Assembly: GCA_029261965.1 (NCBI GenBank)
Contig: JAJDAH010000275.1
Span: forward strand, 1-46,157
Source: Polyangiaceae bacterium
GTDB lineage: Bacteria > Myxococcota_A > Polyangia > Polyangiales > Polyangiaceae
DNA: 46,157 nucleotides
Direction: 5' to 3'
The position numbers were made by a program, and so were the translations under genes. This document shows, in pieces, positions 1 through 7,077 of this stretch (position 1 is its first letter; the number at the start of each line of letters is the position of its first letter). Under the pieces are notes generated by a model, which was given only the letters and a program-made list of their open reading frames with translations, was not told where the DNA came from and did no database searches.

Positions 1-820
1 CGCGGGCGAGATCGTCGAGCTGGGTGATGCCGTAGGCACCCGGTAGACCGACGACGTAGGTCTCGATGCCTCGAGAATGGAGGTTAGCGACAGTCGGGAC
101 CTCGGTGTTGTCTTGGCATGTCCAGTGACCGTCCGTGAAGATGACGACGACCGTCTTGCCGGCGGGTGGGTTCAATAGCGCGGCGCTGGCTTCGTGCAGC
201 GCCTTGTTGAGCGGCGTGCCGAGCACGGTGGTCCAGGGCGGCGCGAAGTGCTGACCCCACATCGTGACGAACGTCCCTCCTTGGGACAGCGGGATCTGGC
301 CGGGCCCGCCGAGGGGGGCGACGCCGGCGGGGCAGAGATCGAAAACCCCCGGAGCCGGGACCGTGGGAAAGAAGATGGCGCCAGCGCTAATCTGGTGCTG
401 CAGCGGGGCTATTGCCTTGATGAGCGCGTCACCAGCGACGAAGTGCTTCGGACCCGAAACGCCGGTAGCTGGATCCGACCAGATTTCCCCCATCGTCCAC
501 GACTGGTCGAACAGCACCACCACGTTGCCAGGCTCGGTTCGCGGCTCGGCTTGAAGCGCGTATCCGCCGCAGTCGTTCGTGGCGGGCCCCGTTGGCGGTG
601 GCTCGATGCCGACGCCGAGGCCTCCGCTTCCGCCAGGTCCGCCAGGTCCGTCAGGCGGTGGGGGTGAGACGGTGCTCATGCCTCCCGAGCCAGCAAAGCT
701 ACCGCCTCCAAACCCTCCGCGGGGCGTCCCCGAATCCGCGCCTCCGCAGCCCTGGAGGGGGCCGGCGACGGCCAGGCCGAGCCCTAGAGAAAGCCGGCGA
801 AGCAGTGGGTGACTAGTCAT
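1..820 (-). CDS. VWA-domain lipoprotein, C-terminus cut by window edge
   Basis: The reading frame is open from an ATG at 820 to the window edge, giving 273 codons without a stop. A signal peptide ends in a lipobox (LQGC, Cys25), so the product should be a lipoprotein. A Gly/Pro-rich linker follows (about residues 32-78). A von Willebrand factor A domain starts near residue 97. Its metal site reads D104-Q-S-W-T, a DxSxT variant of the MIDAS DxSxS motif, and a later TDG near a hydrophobic strand fits the same fold. Such proteins in Myxococcota are exported and of unknown function; adhesion or metal-dependent binding is an inference. The start codon lies inside a perfect inverted repeat (819-840). 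Confidence 0.85.
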   Translation of the reverse strand, partial: MTSHPLLRRLSLGLGLAVAGPLQGCGGADSGTPRGGFGGGSFAGSGGMSTVSPPPPDGPGGPGGSGGLGVGIEPPPTGPATNDCGGYALQAEPRTEPGNVVVLFDQSWTMGEIWSDPATGVSGPKHFVAGDALIKAIAPLQHQISAGAIFFPTVPAPGVFDLCPAGVAPLGGPGQIPLSQGGTFVTMWGQHFAPPWTTVLGTPLNKALHEASAALLNPPAGKTVVVIFTDGHWTCQDNTEVPTVANLHSRGIETYVVGLPGAYGITQLDDLAR

Positions 821-840
821 ATGTACGCAATAGTACATAT
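819..840. promoter_or_regulatory. Perfect inverted repeat over the VWA gene start
   Basis: ATATGTAC, a 6-base spacer, then GTACATAT: two 8-base arms matching perfectly. The left arm contains the ATG of the VWA lipoprotein gene. The site is AT-rich against a GC-rich background, which suggests a repressor operator or a translation-blocking hairpin rather than a terminator. No regulator gene is adjacent. Confidence 0.5.
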
Positions 841-892
841 AATCCTCTCCATCAAGATGTCGAAAGGTCGGTCGGGCGCGGGTTCTTCCCGG

Positions 893-923
893 GTGGAAAA
901 ATTCCACGCGGGGCGCTGCCCCG
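893..923. promoter_or_regulatory. Two adjacent small hairpins in the divergent spacer
   Basis: GTGGAA-AAA-TTCCAC at 893-907 is followed directly by CGGGGC-gct-GCCCCG at 909-923. Both are perfect. They lie in the 172-base spacer between the divergent VWA and HDOD genes and could form leader structure for either transcript. I see no clear -35/-10 pair. Confidence 0.3.
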
Positions 924-992
924 GAAAAGCCGTGGCCGTACATACCGAGCAACCCTAAGGTCCTGACCGTCGTTCGCCGTTCCTCCGGGAGG

Positions 993-1847
993 ATGCTCGC
1001 GCAAGAGACTTTGGAGCCCGGGCAGCTGCCGGTGAGCCCGCGGGCGGTGCTGCTCAGCAAGATTCGCGAGGGGCGCCTGGCCGTTCCGGTTCTCCCGGCG
1101 GTCGCCCACCGCCTACTCTCGCTCGCTGCTCGCGACGACTGCGATCTCGGCCAGCTCGCCGACATCGTGGGATCGGATCCCACGGTTGCCGGGCGCTTGC
1201 TCGAGGTCGCCAACTCGGCGGCGCTCCGGGCGCGTTCGAAGATCACGTCCCTCCATCACGCGGTCAACCGTTTGGGGGCGACGACGTTTCGTCAGGTGGC
1301 CCTGGCGATCTCGTGCAAGAGCGCTGCGTTCACCGCGCGAGGCGCTGAACCCATTCTTCGTGAGGTGTTTCGGCACTCGGTCGCGACCGCTCTTTGCGCC
1401 CAGGCCGTCGCTCGGGTGAGAGGCGTGGCCCAAGAGGAGGCGTTTCTCTACGGGCTTCTGCACGACGTGGGTCGTCCCGTGCTGTTGCAAGCGATTTCGA
1501 AGGTGCACCGCCAGTCGATCCGCGTCCCGCTTCATCGGTCGGTCTCGTCGTTCATCGACGAGCAGCACACTATCGTCGGGGCGCAACTTGCGCGCCGCTG
1601 GCAGCTGAGTCTGCGCGCGCAGGGGGCGATTCGATGGCATCACGCGGCGGCGAGCGGAGGGCAGCGCGACGCGCCGTCGACCGTGGCGTTTGCCGAGGCG
1701 CTGGTGCGGGTGTTCTTCGAAGAGGTCGACGAGAGGACACTCGGCGAAGAGCTTTCGCTCTGCGCGCTCGCCCTCGAGCCCGCCGACCTCGCGCGGATCC
1801 TGGGCAAGCGTGAGGCGATCGTCGAGACCGTCGAGGCGTTTGCGTGA
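993..1847 (+). CDS. HDOD-domain protein
   Basis: 284 residues, predicted cytoplasmic. The pattern of hydrophobic helices from about residue 33 (P-V-L-P-A-V), the NSA segment near 72 and an LLHDVGR segment near 153 match the HDOD family, a non-enzymatic relative of HD phosphohydrolases used in signalling. An HD pair is retained in LHDVG, but the remaining metal ligands of true HD-GYP enzymes are not evident, so catalysis is doubtful. GGGAGG abuts the ATG with no spacer, which is too close for a normal ribosome site. A GTG 12 codons downstream (VSPRAV) is an alternative start. The gene converges with the serine hydrolase gene, leaving only 39 bases between them. Confidence 0.85.
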   Translation: MLAQETLEPGQLPVSPRAVLLSKIREGRLAVPVLPAVAHRLLSLAARDDCDLGQLADIVGSDPTVAGRLLEVANSAALRARSKITSLHHAVNRLGATTFRQVALAISCKSAAFTARGAEPILREVFRHSVATALCAQAVARVRGVAQEEAFLYGLLHDVGRPVLLQAISKVHRQSIRVPLHRSVSSFIDEQHTIVGAQLARRWQLSLRAQGAIRWHHAAASGGQRDAPSTVAFAEALVRVFFEEVDERTLGEELSLCALALEPADLARILGKREAIVETVEAFA

Positions 1848-1886
1848 GGGCTAGGCGGCCTGTCTCAAGAGTAACGATCCAGGGGA

Positions 1887-3704
1887 CTAGGGGCAGGTTC
1901 TTGCGCAGCCCGTGTTCGAGATCGCCGCGTCGAAGGTGATGGCCAGCTCCTGAACCAACTTGCCGGGGAAGCTACCGAGGCCGCCGTTCTTTTCGATCAC
2001 GTCGCCGCAATCGATGAGGCAGCTGAAAGTGTCGGTGGCGAGGCAACCGGTTTCGATCGCACACTGAACGATTTCGCGGCACCCACATACGTCGTCGCAG
2101 GTGACGAGCAGATCGCGCACTGCGGCGTCTCCATCGCACAAACAGCCCATGAATTCTTCGCAGAACGGGCCGTAGCGGCCGGTCTCGAACCGCGCTCGAC
2201 AGTCGAGCGTCTCGTTGCCGTCGCGACAGCCGAAGAGCGGCGTCGGCTCGCTCGGCGCGTCGCCGCCCCCGGATGCCGATGGGGCGCCGCCGTCGTTGCA
2301 GAACTCGATTTTCGCGACGTCCGGGTCCTGAATCGAGTTGATGATCGGGCCGAGGAAAGCGCAATCGAGGAAAACCGTGCCGCTGTTCGTGCCGAAGGGC
2401 ACGTTGTCCGCCGGGTCGGGAGCCCCGGCGCCGAACGGTAGAAACTCCGGCACGAAGCCACGCTCGGCAACAGGGCCACCGAGATCGGGGTTGCCCGTGA
2501 TCGGGTGCGGCTCCTTGTAAATCGAGTTCCTGACCACCACGAGGTCGAGGCTCGGGATGACGAAGATCCGCTGATCGTCCTGGCCCTCGGCCGCGTAGAT
2601 GTCGGCCGGCAGCGTCGTGCCGTTCTGCCTACCCGGCAGCCACCACTGGTAGCCGTAGGATTTGCTTCCGGCGGCTGCGTCGGTTGTCGCCATCTCGACC
2701 CATTGCTTGGACACGACTTGCTGGCCGTCCCATTCGCCGTCGCGCAGGAACAGCAGACCGAACTTGGCAAAGTTGCGGCTCGTGGTGTCCAGACAGCAGT
2801 AGCCGAGAGTATTTCCAGGAACGTCCTCCCACCAAGTCAGTGGATTGTTGTGCATTCCGATCTTGTTGAAGAGCACCTCTCGGGCGAATTCGGTGGCGTT
2901 GCGGTAGGGCAGGTTGTTCGCCTCGGCAACCCGACGAACGGCGCCGGCGAGAAGCAATGTGTCGCCGCTCGAGTAGTACCAAGTCTCTCCAGTAGTCCGT
3001 GCCGGATCGAGGCCGCGTTCTTGCGCGAGCATGTAGCTGAGCTGATCCGCCTGGAACCCCATCTCGAGTACTTCCGAGCACAACATGTCGCCGGTCATCG
3101 TGATGCAGTCGGTGTCGGTATAGGACTCCGAGAAATCGATGCCCGACTGCATCTGCAGCACATCGCGAAGGGTGATTTCGGAGAAACCGGGTCGCCCCGC
3201 CCACTCCGGGTAGAACGTGGTCATCGGAACGTTGACGCTTTCAATCAGCCCCTGATCGATCAGGATTCCGATGAGTGTGCTCGAAAAGCTCTTGGCCATC
3301 GACCAGCTCGCCGCGATCGAATCCTTGTCCTTCTGCGCCATGTTTCGCGGATCGGGGGCGTAGCGCTCCGCGACGATCGCTCCGCCACGGATCACGATGA
3401 CACTCTGCGTGAACGTGTCGCCGAACGGGAACACCTCGGGGTCGCCGGGGTTGCGCAGGGACGGTGGGTTGACGTTGTTGAACGCGTAATCCATCGCCTC
3501 TTCGATGAGGGCGGCGTCCATTCCCATGTCGGCCGGTGTTTTCACCGTCCACTCTTCGGTGGGCCAGGGGACCTGTTGACCGATCGCTCCGGGGCCGTCG
3601 TCGTCGCTGCTGTCGCCATCACCGTTGCCGCTGCCGCAGCCGGCGGCGAGGGCGAACACGCCTAAGGAGGATGCCAGCAGTACCGAGAGAGTCTTCGTCT
3701 TCAT
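1887..3704 (-). CDS. Secreted beta-lactamase-family serine hydrolase with Cys-rich tail
   Basis: 605 residues. A lipoprotein signal (LAAGC, Cys23) is followed by an acidic linker. The serine beta-lactamase/class C fold has an SxxK motif (S135-M-A-K138) and a YYSSGD segment near 242-247, resembling 6-aminohexanoate-dimer hydrolase (NylB)-type esterases more than true beta-lactamases. The catalytic domain ends near residue 400. The last ~120 residues contain many cysteines and no known catalytic motif, suggesting a disulfide-rich surface module. Likely role: hydrolysis of an ester or amide outside the cytoplasm; the substrate cannot be told from sequence. Two palindromic sites lie 36-74 bases upstream of the ATG, so repression by a TetR-like protein is plausible. 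Confidence 0.85.
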   Translation of the reverse strand: MKTKTLSVLLASSLGVFALAAGCGSGNGDGDSSDDDGPGAIGQQVPWPTEEWTVKTPADMGMDAALIEEAMDYAFNNVNPPSLRNPGDPEVFPFGDTFTQSVIVIRGGAIVAERYAPDPRNMAQKDKDSIAASWSMAKSFSSTLIGILIDQGLIESVNVPMTTFYPEWAGRPGFSEITLRDVLQMQSGIDFSESYTDTDCITMTGDMLCSEVLEMGFQADQLSYMLAQERGLDPARTTGETWYYSSGDTLLLAGAVRRVAEANNLPYRNATEFAREVLFNKIGMHNNPLTWWEDVPGNTLGYCCLDTTSRNFAKFGLLFLRDGEWDGQQVVSKQWVEMATTDAAAGSKSYGYQWWLPGRQNGTTLPADIYAAEGQDDQRIFVIPSLDLVVVRNSIYKEPHPITGNPDLGGPVAERGFVPEFLPFGAGAPDPADNVPFGTNSGTVFLDCAFLGPIINSIQDPDVAKIEFCNDGGAPSASGGGDAPSEPTPLFGCRDGNETLDCRARFETGRYGPFCEEFMGCLCDGDAAVRDLLVTCDDVCGCREIVQCAIETGCLATDTFSCLIDCGDVIEKNGGLGSFPGKLVQELAITFDAAISNTGCARTCP

Positions 3705-3739
3705 GGGGGATCCGTGGGCTAGGAAAAGGACGAGAAATG

Positions 3740-3778
3740 CTGAGCAATGCTCAGGTTCAGAATATGAACAATGCTCAT
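3740..3778. promoter_or_regulatory. Tandem palindromic operator upstream of serine hydrolase
   Basis: CTGAGCA-A-TGCTCAG at 3740-3754 is a perfect 15-base palindrome. ATGAACA-A-TGCTCAT at 3764-3778 is the same motif with one mismatch. The centres are 24 bases apart, just over two helical turns, so two dimers could bind nearly the same DNA face. The shape is typical of TetR-family operators. The sites lie upstream of the gene starting at 3704 and after the stop of the acyl-CoA dehydrogenase gene, so they most likely control the hydrolase. Confidence 0.65.
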
Positions 3779-3885
3779 GTTTAAGTCAAGAGAGTCCGCC
3801 CTGACGTACCGGCTCTTCGGGCGCCGCTGCGGTCAGGCACTCGAGTCGGGACAGGCGCGTCTCGTTTCGTTTCGTTCACCGTGTT

Positions 3886-5052
3886 TCATTCGCGCAGCAT
3901 CGCCTTGGCGATCTTCATTCGCTGGATCTCGCTCGTGCCTTCGACGATCCGGAACATTCTGAGGTACCGGTAGAGCCGCTCGACACCACCCTCGATCGTG
4001 TAGCCGTAGCCGCCGTGCAACTGAATCATTCGGTCGGCGATGTCGCATGCCTTTTCGGAGGCGAACAGCTTGAGCATGCTGGCCTCGCGCGAAATGTCGT
4101 CGCCGCGGGCATGTCGGTCGCAAGCGTCGAGCAGCATCGTGCTCGCGGCGTAGATCTCCACCGCGCTGTCAGCGAGCATCCATTGGATCCCCTGAAAGTC
4201 GCCGATTCGTTTGCCGAACGCACGACGGGTCATCGCATACTGTCGCCCCGCTTCGACTGCGCGCTCCGCGATGCCAATCGCGGAGGCCGACAGCGATACG
4301 CGGCCTTCGTCGAGTGTCTGCATGGCGACACGGAAACCCTGACCTTCTGGTCCGAGCTGGGCGTTTGCCGGGATCTTGCATCCCTCGAAGATCACTTCGC
4401 TCTGGTGTTGCGCGACCCCACCCATCGTGGCTTGCACCGGCGCCACTTCGAGGCCCGGCGTTTCTCGATCGACGACGAAAGCAGTGATGCCGCCGCGGGA
4501 GCCCTTTTCGGGGTCGGTCACGGCGATGACCGTGAAGACGTTCGCGAACGGCGCGTTCGTGATGTAGTGCTTCGTGCCGTCGATCACCCACCCCTCGTCG
4601 GTCTTTTCCGCGCGAGTGCTGATGTTGGCGGCGTCGGAGCCGGCCCCGGGCTCGGTCAGGCAAAACGAGGCGATCCACTCGCCGGCGGCGAGCTTGGTCA
4701 GATACTTCTCCTTTTGCTCGTCGGTGCCGTAGTTTTTGATGCCACTCGAGCCGAGCCCGTTGTTGATGTTCATGTACGTGCGAACGACAGGATTGGTCCA
4801 CGCCAGCTCGCGCAGGACGAACGAGAACATCTTCAGGTCGAGTGCCAGGCCGCCGTACTCTTCGGGAAGCGTGAGGCCGAACAGGCCGAGCTCCCGCATC
4901 TTCCCTAGAAGGTCGTCGGGCGGATGACCGGTTTTCTCCATGTCCTCATCTCGCGGCGAGCAGTCGTCGCGAACGAATCTTCGGATCTGCTGGAGGAACT
5001 CGCGGTGTTCTTCGGGAAGTTGCTCGATGGCCTTGTCGATGGGTGAGGTCAT
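3886..5052 (-). CDS. Acyl-CoA dehydrogenase
   Basis: 388 residues from the ATG at 5052, the usual length of the family. It catalyses FAD-dependent alpha,beta-desaturation of an acyl-CoA, passing electrons to ETF. Seen: an N-terminal helical domain (LGLFGLTLPEEYGG), the FAD/substrate segment around FCLTEPGAGSDA, and a C-terminal RIVEGTSEIQ whose Glu is the catalytic base in short- and medium-chain enzymes. Homology begins just after MTSPIDKAIEQL, so the 50-codon open extension upstream (to 5202) is rejected. No ribosome site precedes the ATG. The start overlaps the divergent FGE-like start by two bases, so its promoter must lie inside that gene. The thiolase at 33-34 kb is a possible partner in fatty acid or branched-chain degradation but is not linked. 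Confidence 0.93.
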   Translation of the reverse strand: MTSPIDKAIEQLPEEHREFLQQIRRFVRDDCSPRDEDMEKTGHPPDDLLGKMRELGLFGLTLPEEYGGLALDLKMFSFVLRELAWTNPVVRTYMNINNGLGSSGIKNYGTDEQKEKYLTKLAAGEWIASFCLTEPGAGSDAANISTRAEKTDEGWVIDGTKHYITNAPFANVFTVIAVTDPEKGSRGGITAFVVDRETPGLEVAPVQATMGGVAQHQSEVIFEGCKIPANAQLGPEGQGFRVAMQTLDEGRVSLSASAIGIAERAVEAGRQYAMTRRAFGKRIGDFQGIQWMLADSAVEIYAASTMLLDACDRHARGDDISREASMLKLFASEKACDIADRMIQLHGGYGYTIEGGVERLYRYLRMFRIVEGTSEIQRMKIAKAMLRE

Positions 5053-6058
5053 GGGCGAATCCATAGCCGCCGCGGACAGACGCCGTCCACCGTGCAAATG
5101 CCGGCGTGCGCTGCGGCGAAGCGCGGTCGCCGCCGCGGCGTCGGTGCTACTGAACGCGTGCTCCCGCGATGAGCAGCCGCCCGAGCCGGCGCCGTCGGCC
5201 ACGGTCGCTCCGGTGGTCGCGGCGAGTCAGGATTTGCCCAAGCTGCTCTACTTGCCCGACGGAAACATTTCGGCGCCGCCTTCGGCCCCGAGCGTCGAAC
5301 GGCCGCCATCGGCCGTCGGGCGTTGTCCGCCCGACATGGTTTCCGTCCGACACTTCTGTATCGATCGCTTCGAAGCCCAACTGGTGTCCGCTGAGAGCGG
5401 CGCACTGCTGTCGCCTTACTACCCACCGAGCCGTCGGGCGGCGATCCGCAGTCGCGACATCTGGGGCAACAAGCGCCATCGTGTGGGCGACACGCGCGCG
5501 CGGATGATGCCGATCCCCGAGCTACCGTCTCACCAGACCGAGGCGGATTTTTCTCCGCTCGCCAAGTCCGTGCGTGCCGTAGTTCCACACGGCTACGTGA
5601 GCGGTGATGCGGCGGAAGTGGCTTGCGAGAATGCCGGGAAGCGTCTTTGCACCGAGAAGGAGTGGGAGACGGCGTGTCGCGGCGAGAACGACCAGCAGTT
5701 CCCCTACGGGGCAGAGTACGAAGCAGGTCGTTGCAACGTTTTCCGCCCGGCTCATCCCGCCATGGTCCTCCACGACAATCCGTCGATTGGTCATTCGGAT
5801 CCGAGACTCAACCTCGTCAAGTACCGTGGCAAGCCGCTACTCAGGAAAACTGGCGCTACCGAGTCGTGCGCGAGCCGTTGGGGGGACGATGCGGTCTACG
5901 ACATGGTGGGTAATCTCGACGAATGGGTGGACGATCCGAAGGGAGTTTTCCGGGGCGGGTTCTTCTCGCGGAGCTCGAAGGTCGGGTGCGACAAGCGGGT
6001 GTCGGCGCACACTCGGAACTACAACGACTACAGCACCGGGGTCAGGTGCTGTCGCTGA
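5051..6058 (+). CDS. FGE/SUMF1-fold lipoprotein
   Basis: 335 residues from the ATG at 5051, which has a good ribosome site (GGTGAGG, 5042-5048). A basic n-region and hydrophobic stretch end in a lipobox (LLNAC, Cys37). From about residue 90 the formylglycine-generating-enzyme (sulfatase-modifying factor) domain is recognisable: CPPDMVSV, FCIDRFEA, KRLCTEKEWETACRG, then YDMVGNLDEWVDD and GVRCCR at the end. A true FGE acts on sulfatases with copper bound by two cysteines. No sulfatase gene is present here and the protein is an anchored envelope lipoprotein, so a non-enzymatic or other role is more likely. The stop overlaps the next gene by 13 bases. Confidence 0.85.
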   Translation: MGESIAAADRRRPPCKCRRALRRSAVAAAASVLLNACSRDEQPPEPAPSATVAPVVAASQDLPKLLYLPDGNISAPPSAPSVERPPSAVGRCPPDMVSVRHFCIDRFEAQLVSAESGALLSPYYPPSRRAAIRSRDIWGNKRHRVGDTRARMMPIPELPSHQTEADFSPLAKSVRAVVPHGYVSGDAAEVACENAGKRLCTEKEWETACRGENDQQFPYGAEYEAGRCNVFRPAHPAMVLHDNPSIGHSDPRLNLVKYRGKPLLRKTGATESCASRWGDDAVYDMVGNLDEWVDDPKGVFRGGFFSRSSKVGCDKRVSAHTRNYNDYSTGVRCCR

Positions 6059-6621
6059 AGCGAGCGCTCTGTGCGGCGACGCTCGCGATCGGTTGCGGCA
6101 CCGCCGCGCCAGCGAGCCCGGTGGCCGTTCCGGTTCCCTCGGTTTCAGGTTCGTTACCCGACGAGGAGACCCCGCCTGTCCGACGGGCGCCGATCGTCGA
6201 GCTGGGGTTTCCGCTCGTCGAATTTCTGAAAGACGTGGACGAGGGCGAGGACAGTTGGTCGAAGCTCACGGTGTACGTCAAAGCCGTCCGCCAAACGACG
6301 GATACCCGCGATCGCATCGAGCTCGAGCTGCGTGGAGACGACGCACGGGTGATGTCGAAGTCCGTTGGGGAGAACGCATCGAGCGCGCGGCTACAGATCG
6401 GGTCGTCGAAACCATTTCAAGAGCTGCTCCGAGCGTGCGCCGCGGGTATTGCGGCGGGGTGTCCAGAGCCGACCCTGTCCGAGCTCGAGGAGCCGTGGGG
6501 TGAGTTCGAGCTCACCGTCGGTTTTTCGCACCCCGATCGTGGTGACTTCGCGGCCGGCACGGATCTCGGCCTCCGGTTCGCCCCACTCATCGAGAAATTG
6601 TTCCGCGCGCCGGCGGAGTGA
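6046..6621 (+). CDS. Hypothetical lipoprotein coupled to the FGE-like gene
   Basis: 191 residues from a GTG at 6046, placed so that a short signal peptide with lipobox LAIGC (Cys17) is obtained. It overlaps the FGE-like gene end by 13 bases, implying translational coupling and a shared function. The mature part has a Pro/Val-rich linker and then about 140 residues of mixed alpha/beta character with charged strands (YVKAVRQTTDTRDRIELELRG) and a two-cysteine segment (LLRACAAGIAAGC). I recognise no family. The frame is open upstream to 5923, but that part is the shadow of the FGE-like gene. Confidence 0.7.
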   Translation: MLSLKRALCAATLAIGCGTAAPASPVAVPVPSVSGSLPDEETPPVRRAPIVELGFPLVEFLKDVDEGEDSWSKLTVYVKAVRQTTDTRDRIELELRGDDARVMSKSVGENASSARLQIGSSKPFQELLRACAAGIAAGCPEPTLSELEEPWGEFELTVGFSHPDRGDFAAGTDLGLRFAPLIEKLFRAPAE

Positions 6622-6654
6622 GCTGCTTATCGAAGTCGCAAAATGTAGTCAGAT

Positions 6655-6671
6655 GTAGGATAATATCCTAC
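6655..6671. promoter_or_regulatory. 17-base perfect palindrome before lipoprotein gene
   Basis: GTAGGATA-A-TATCCTAC, with 8-base arms and a single central base, ends 11 bases before the ATG at 6683. It is AT-rich with no T-run, so operator is a better reading than terminator. ATGTAG occurs twice in direct repeat at its left edge (6643 and 6653). Confidence 0.5.
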
Positions 6672-6682
6672 CATTCGATCCG

Positions 6683-7066
6683 ATGACGCGCGGCTCGGTA
6701 TTTTCGGTGTTGGTGTTGGTGACGGCGCTCGGGGGCTGCAGCCGGCCCGTCGATGGAAAGCTCGAGGGGCGCTGGTACGGCGAGAGTGTCGAAAACGTCG
6801 GCGCCGAAAGCATCGCGGTGGCGACGGGGTGGGCGCGGGGCACCAGCATGGAGTTTGCGGGTAACTCGTTGACCGTGAGCGTGCCAGCCGAGGAACCAAA
6901 AACCGCCGAGTTCGACGTCGCGAGCGTGAAGGGGAAGAAGGTCACGCTGCGCGTGAAACGGCCAGACGGTGAGGTCGACGAAGCGCGGTTCTGGATCGAC
7001 GGCGAAAAGAGCATGCGGTGGGATATCGGCGATGGGCGCGCCATCGTCATGCGTCGCGAGCTCTGA
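6683..7066 (+). CDS. Small hypothetical lipoprotein
   Basis: 127 residues. The signal peptide ends with LGGC (Cys19). The mature protein is almost all predicted beta strand and opens with KLEGRWYGES, a pattern reminiscent of lipocalin-like or calycin small proteins, but the match is too weak to name. It has its own upstream palindrome (6655-6671), so it is probably transcribed separately from the lipoprotein gene before it. It converges with the FecR gene, leaving 11 bases. Confidence 0.75.
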   Translation: MTRGSVFSVLVLVTALGGCSRPVDGKLEGRWYGESVENVGAESIAVATGWARGTSMEFAGNSLTVSVPAEEPKTAEFDVASVKGKKVTLRVKRPDGEVDEARFWIDGEKSMRWDIGDGRAIVMRREL

Positions 7067-7077
7067 GTTCGCCGGTT

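Noticed and set aside
2505-3665. 386-codon open frame on the plus strand opposite the serine hydrolase
   Set aside because: Antisense shadow; no motif, and the minus strand has SxxK and a lipoprotein signal.
5052-5202. 50-codon N-terminal extension of the acyl-CoA dehydrogenase
   Set aside because: Ala/Arg/Ser-rich, outside the family's length, and it would lie over the signal peptide of the divergent FGE-like lipoprotein, which has a good ribosome site.
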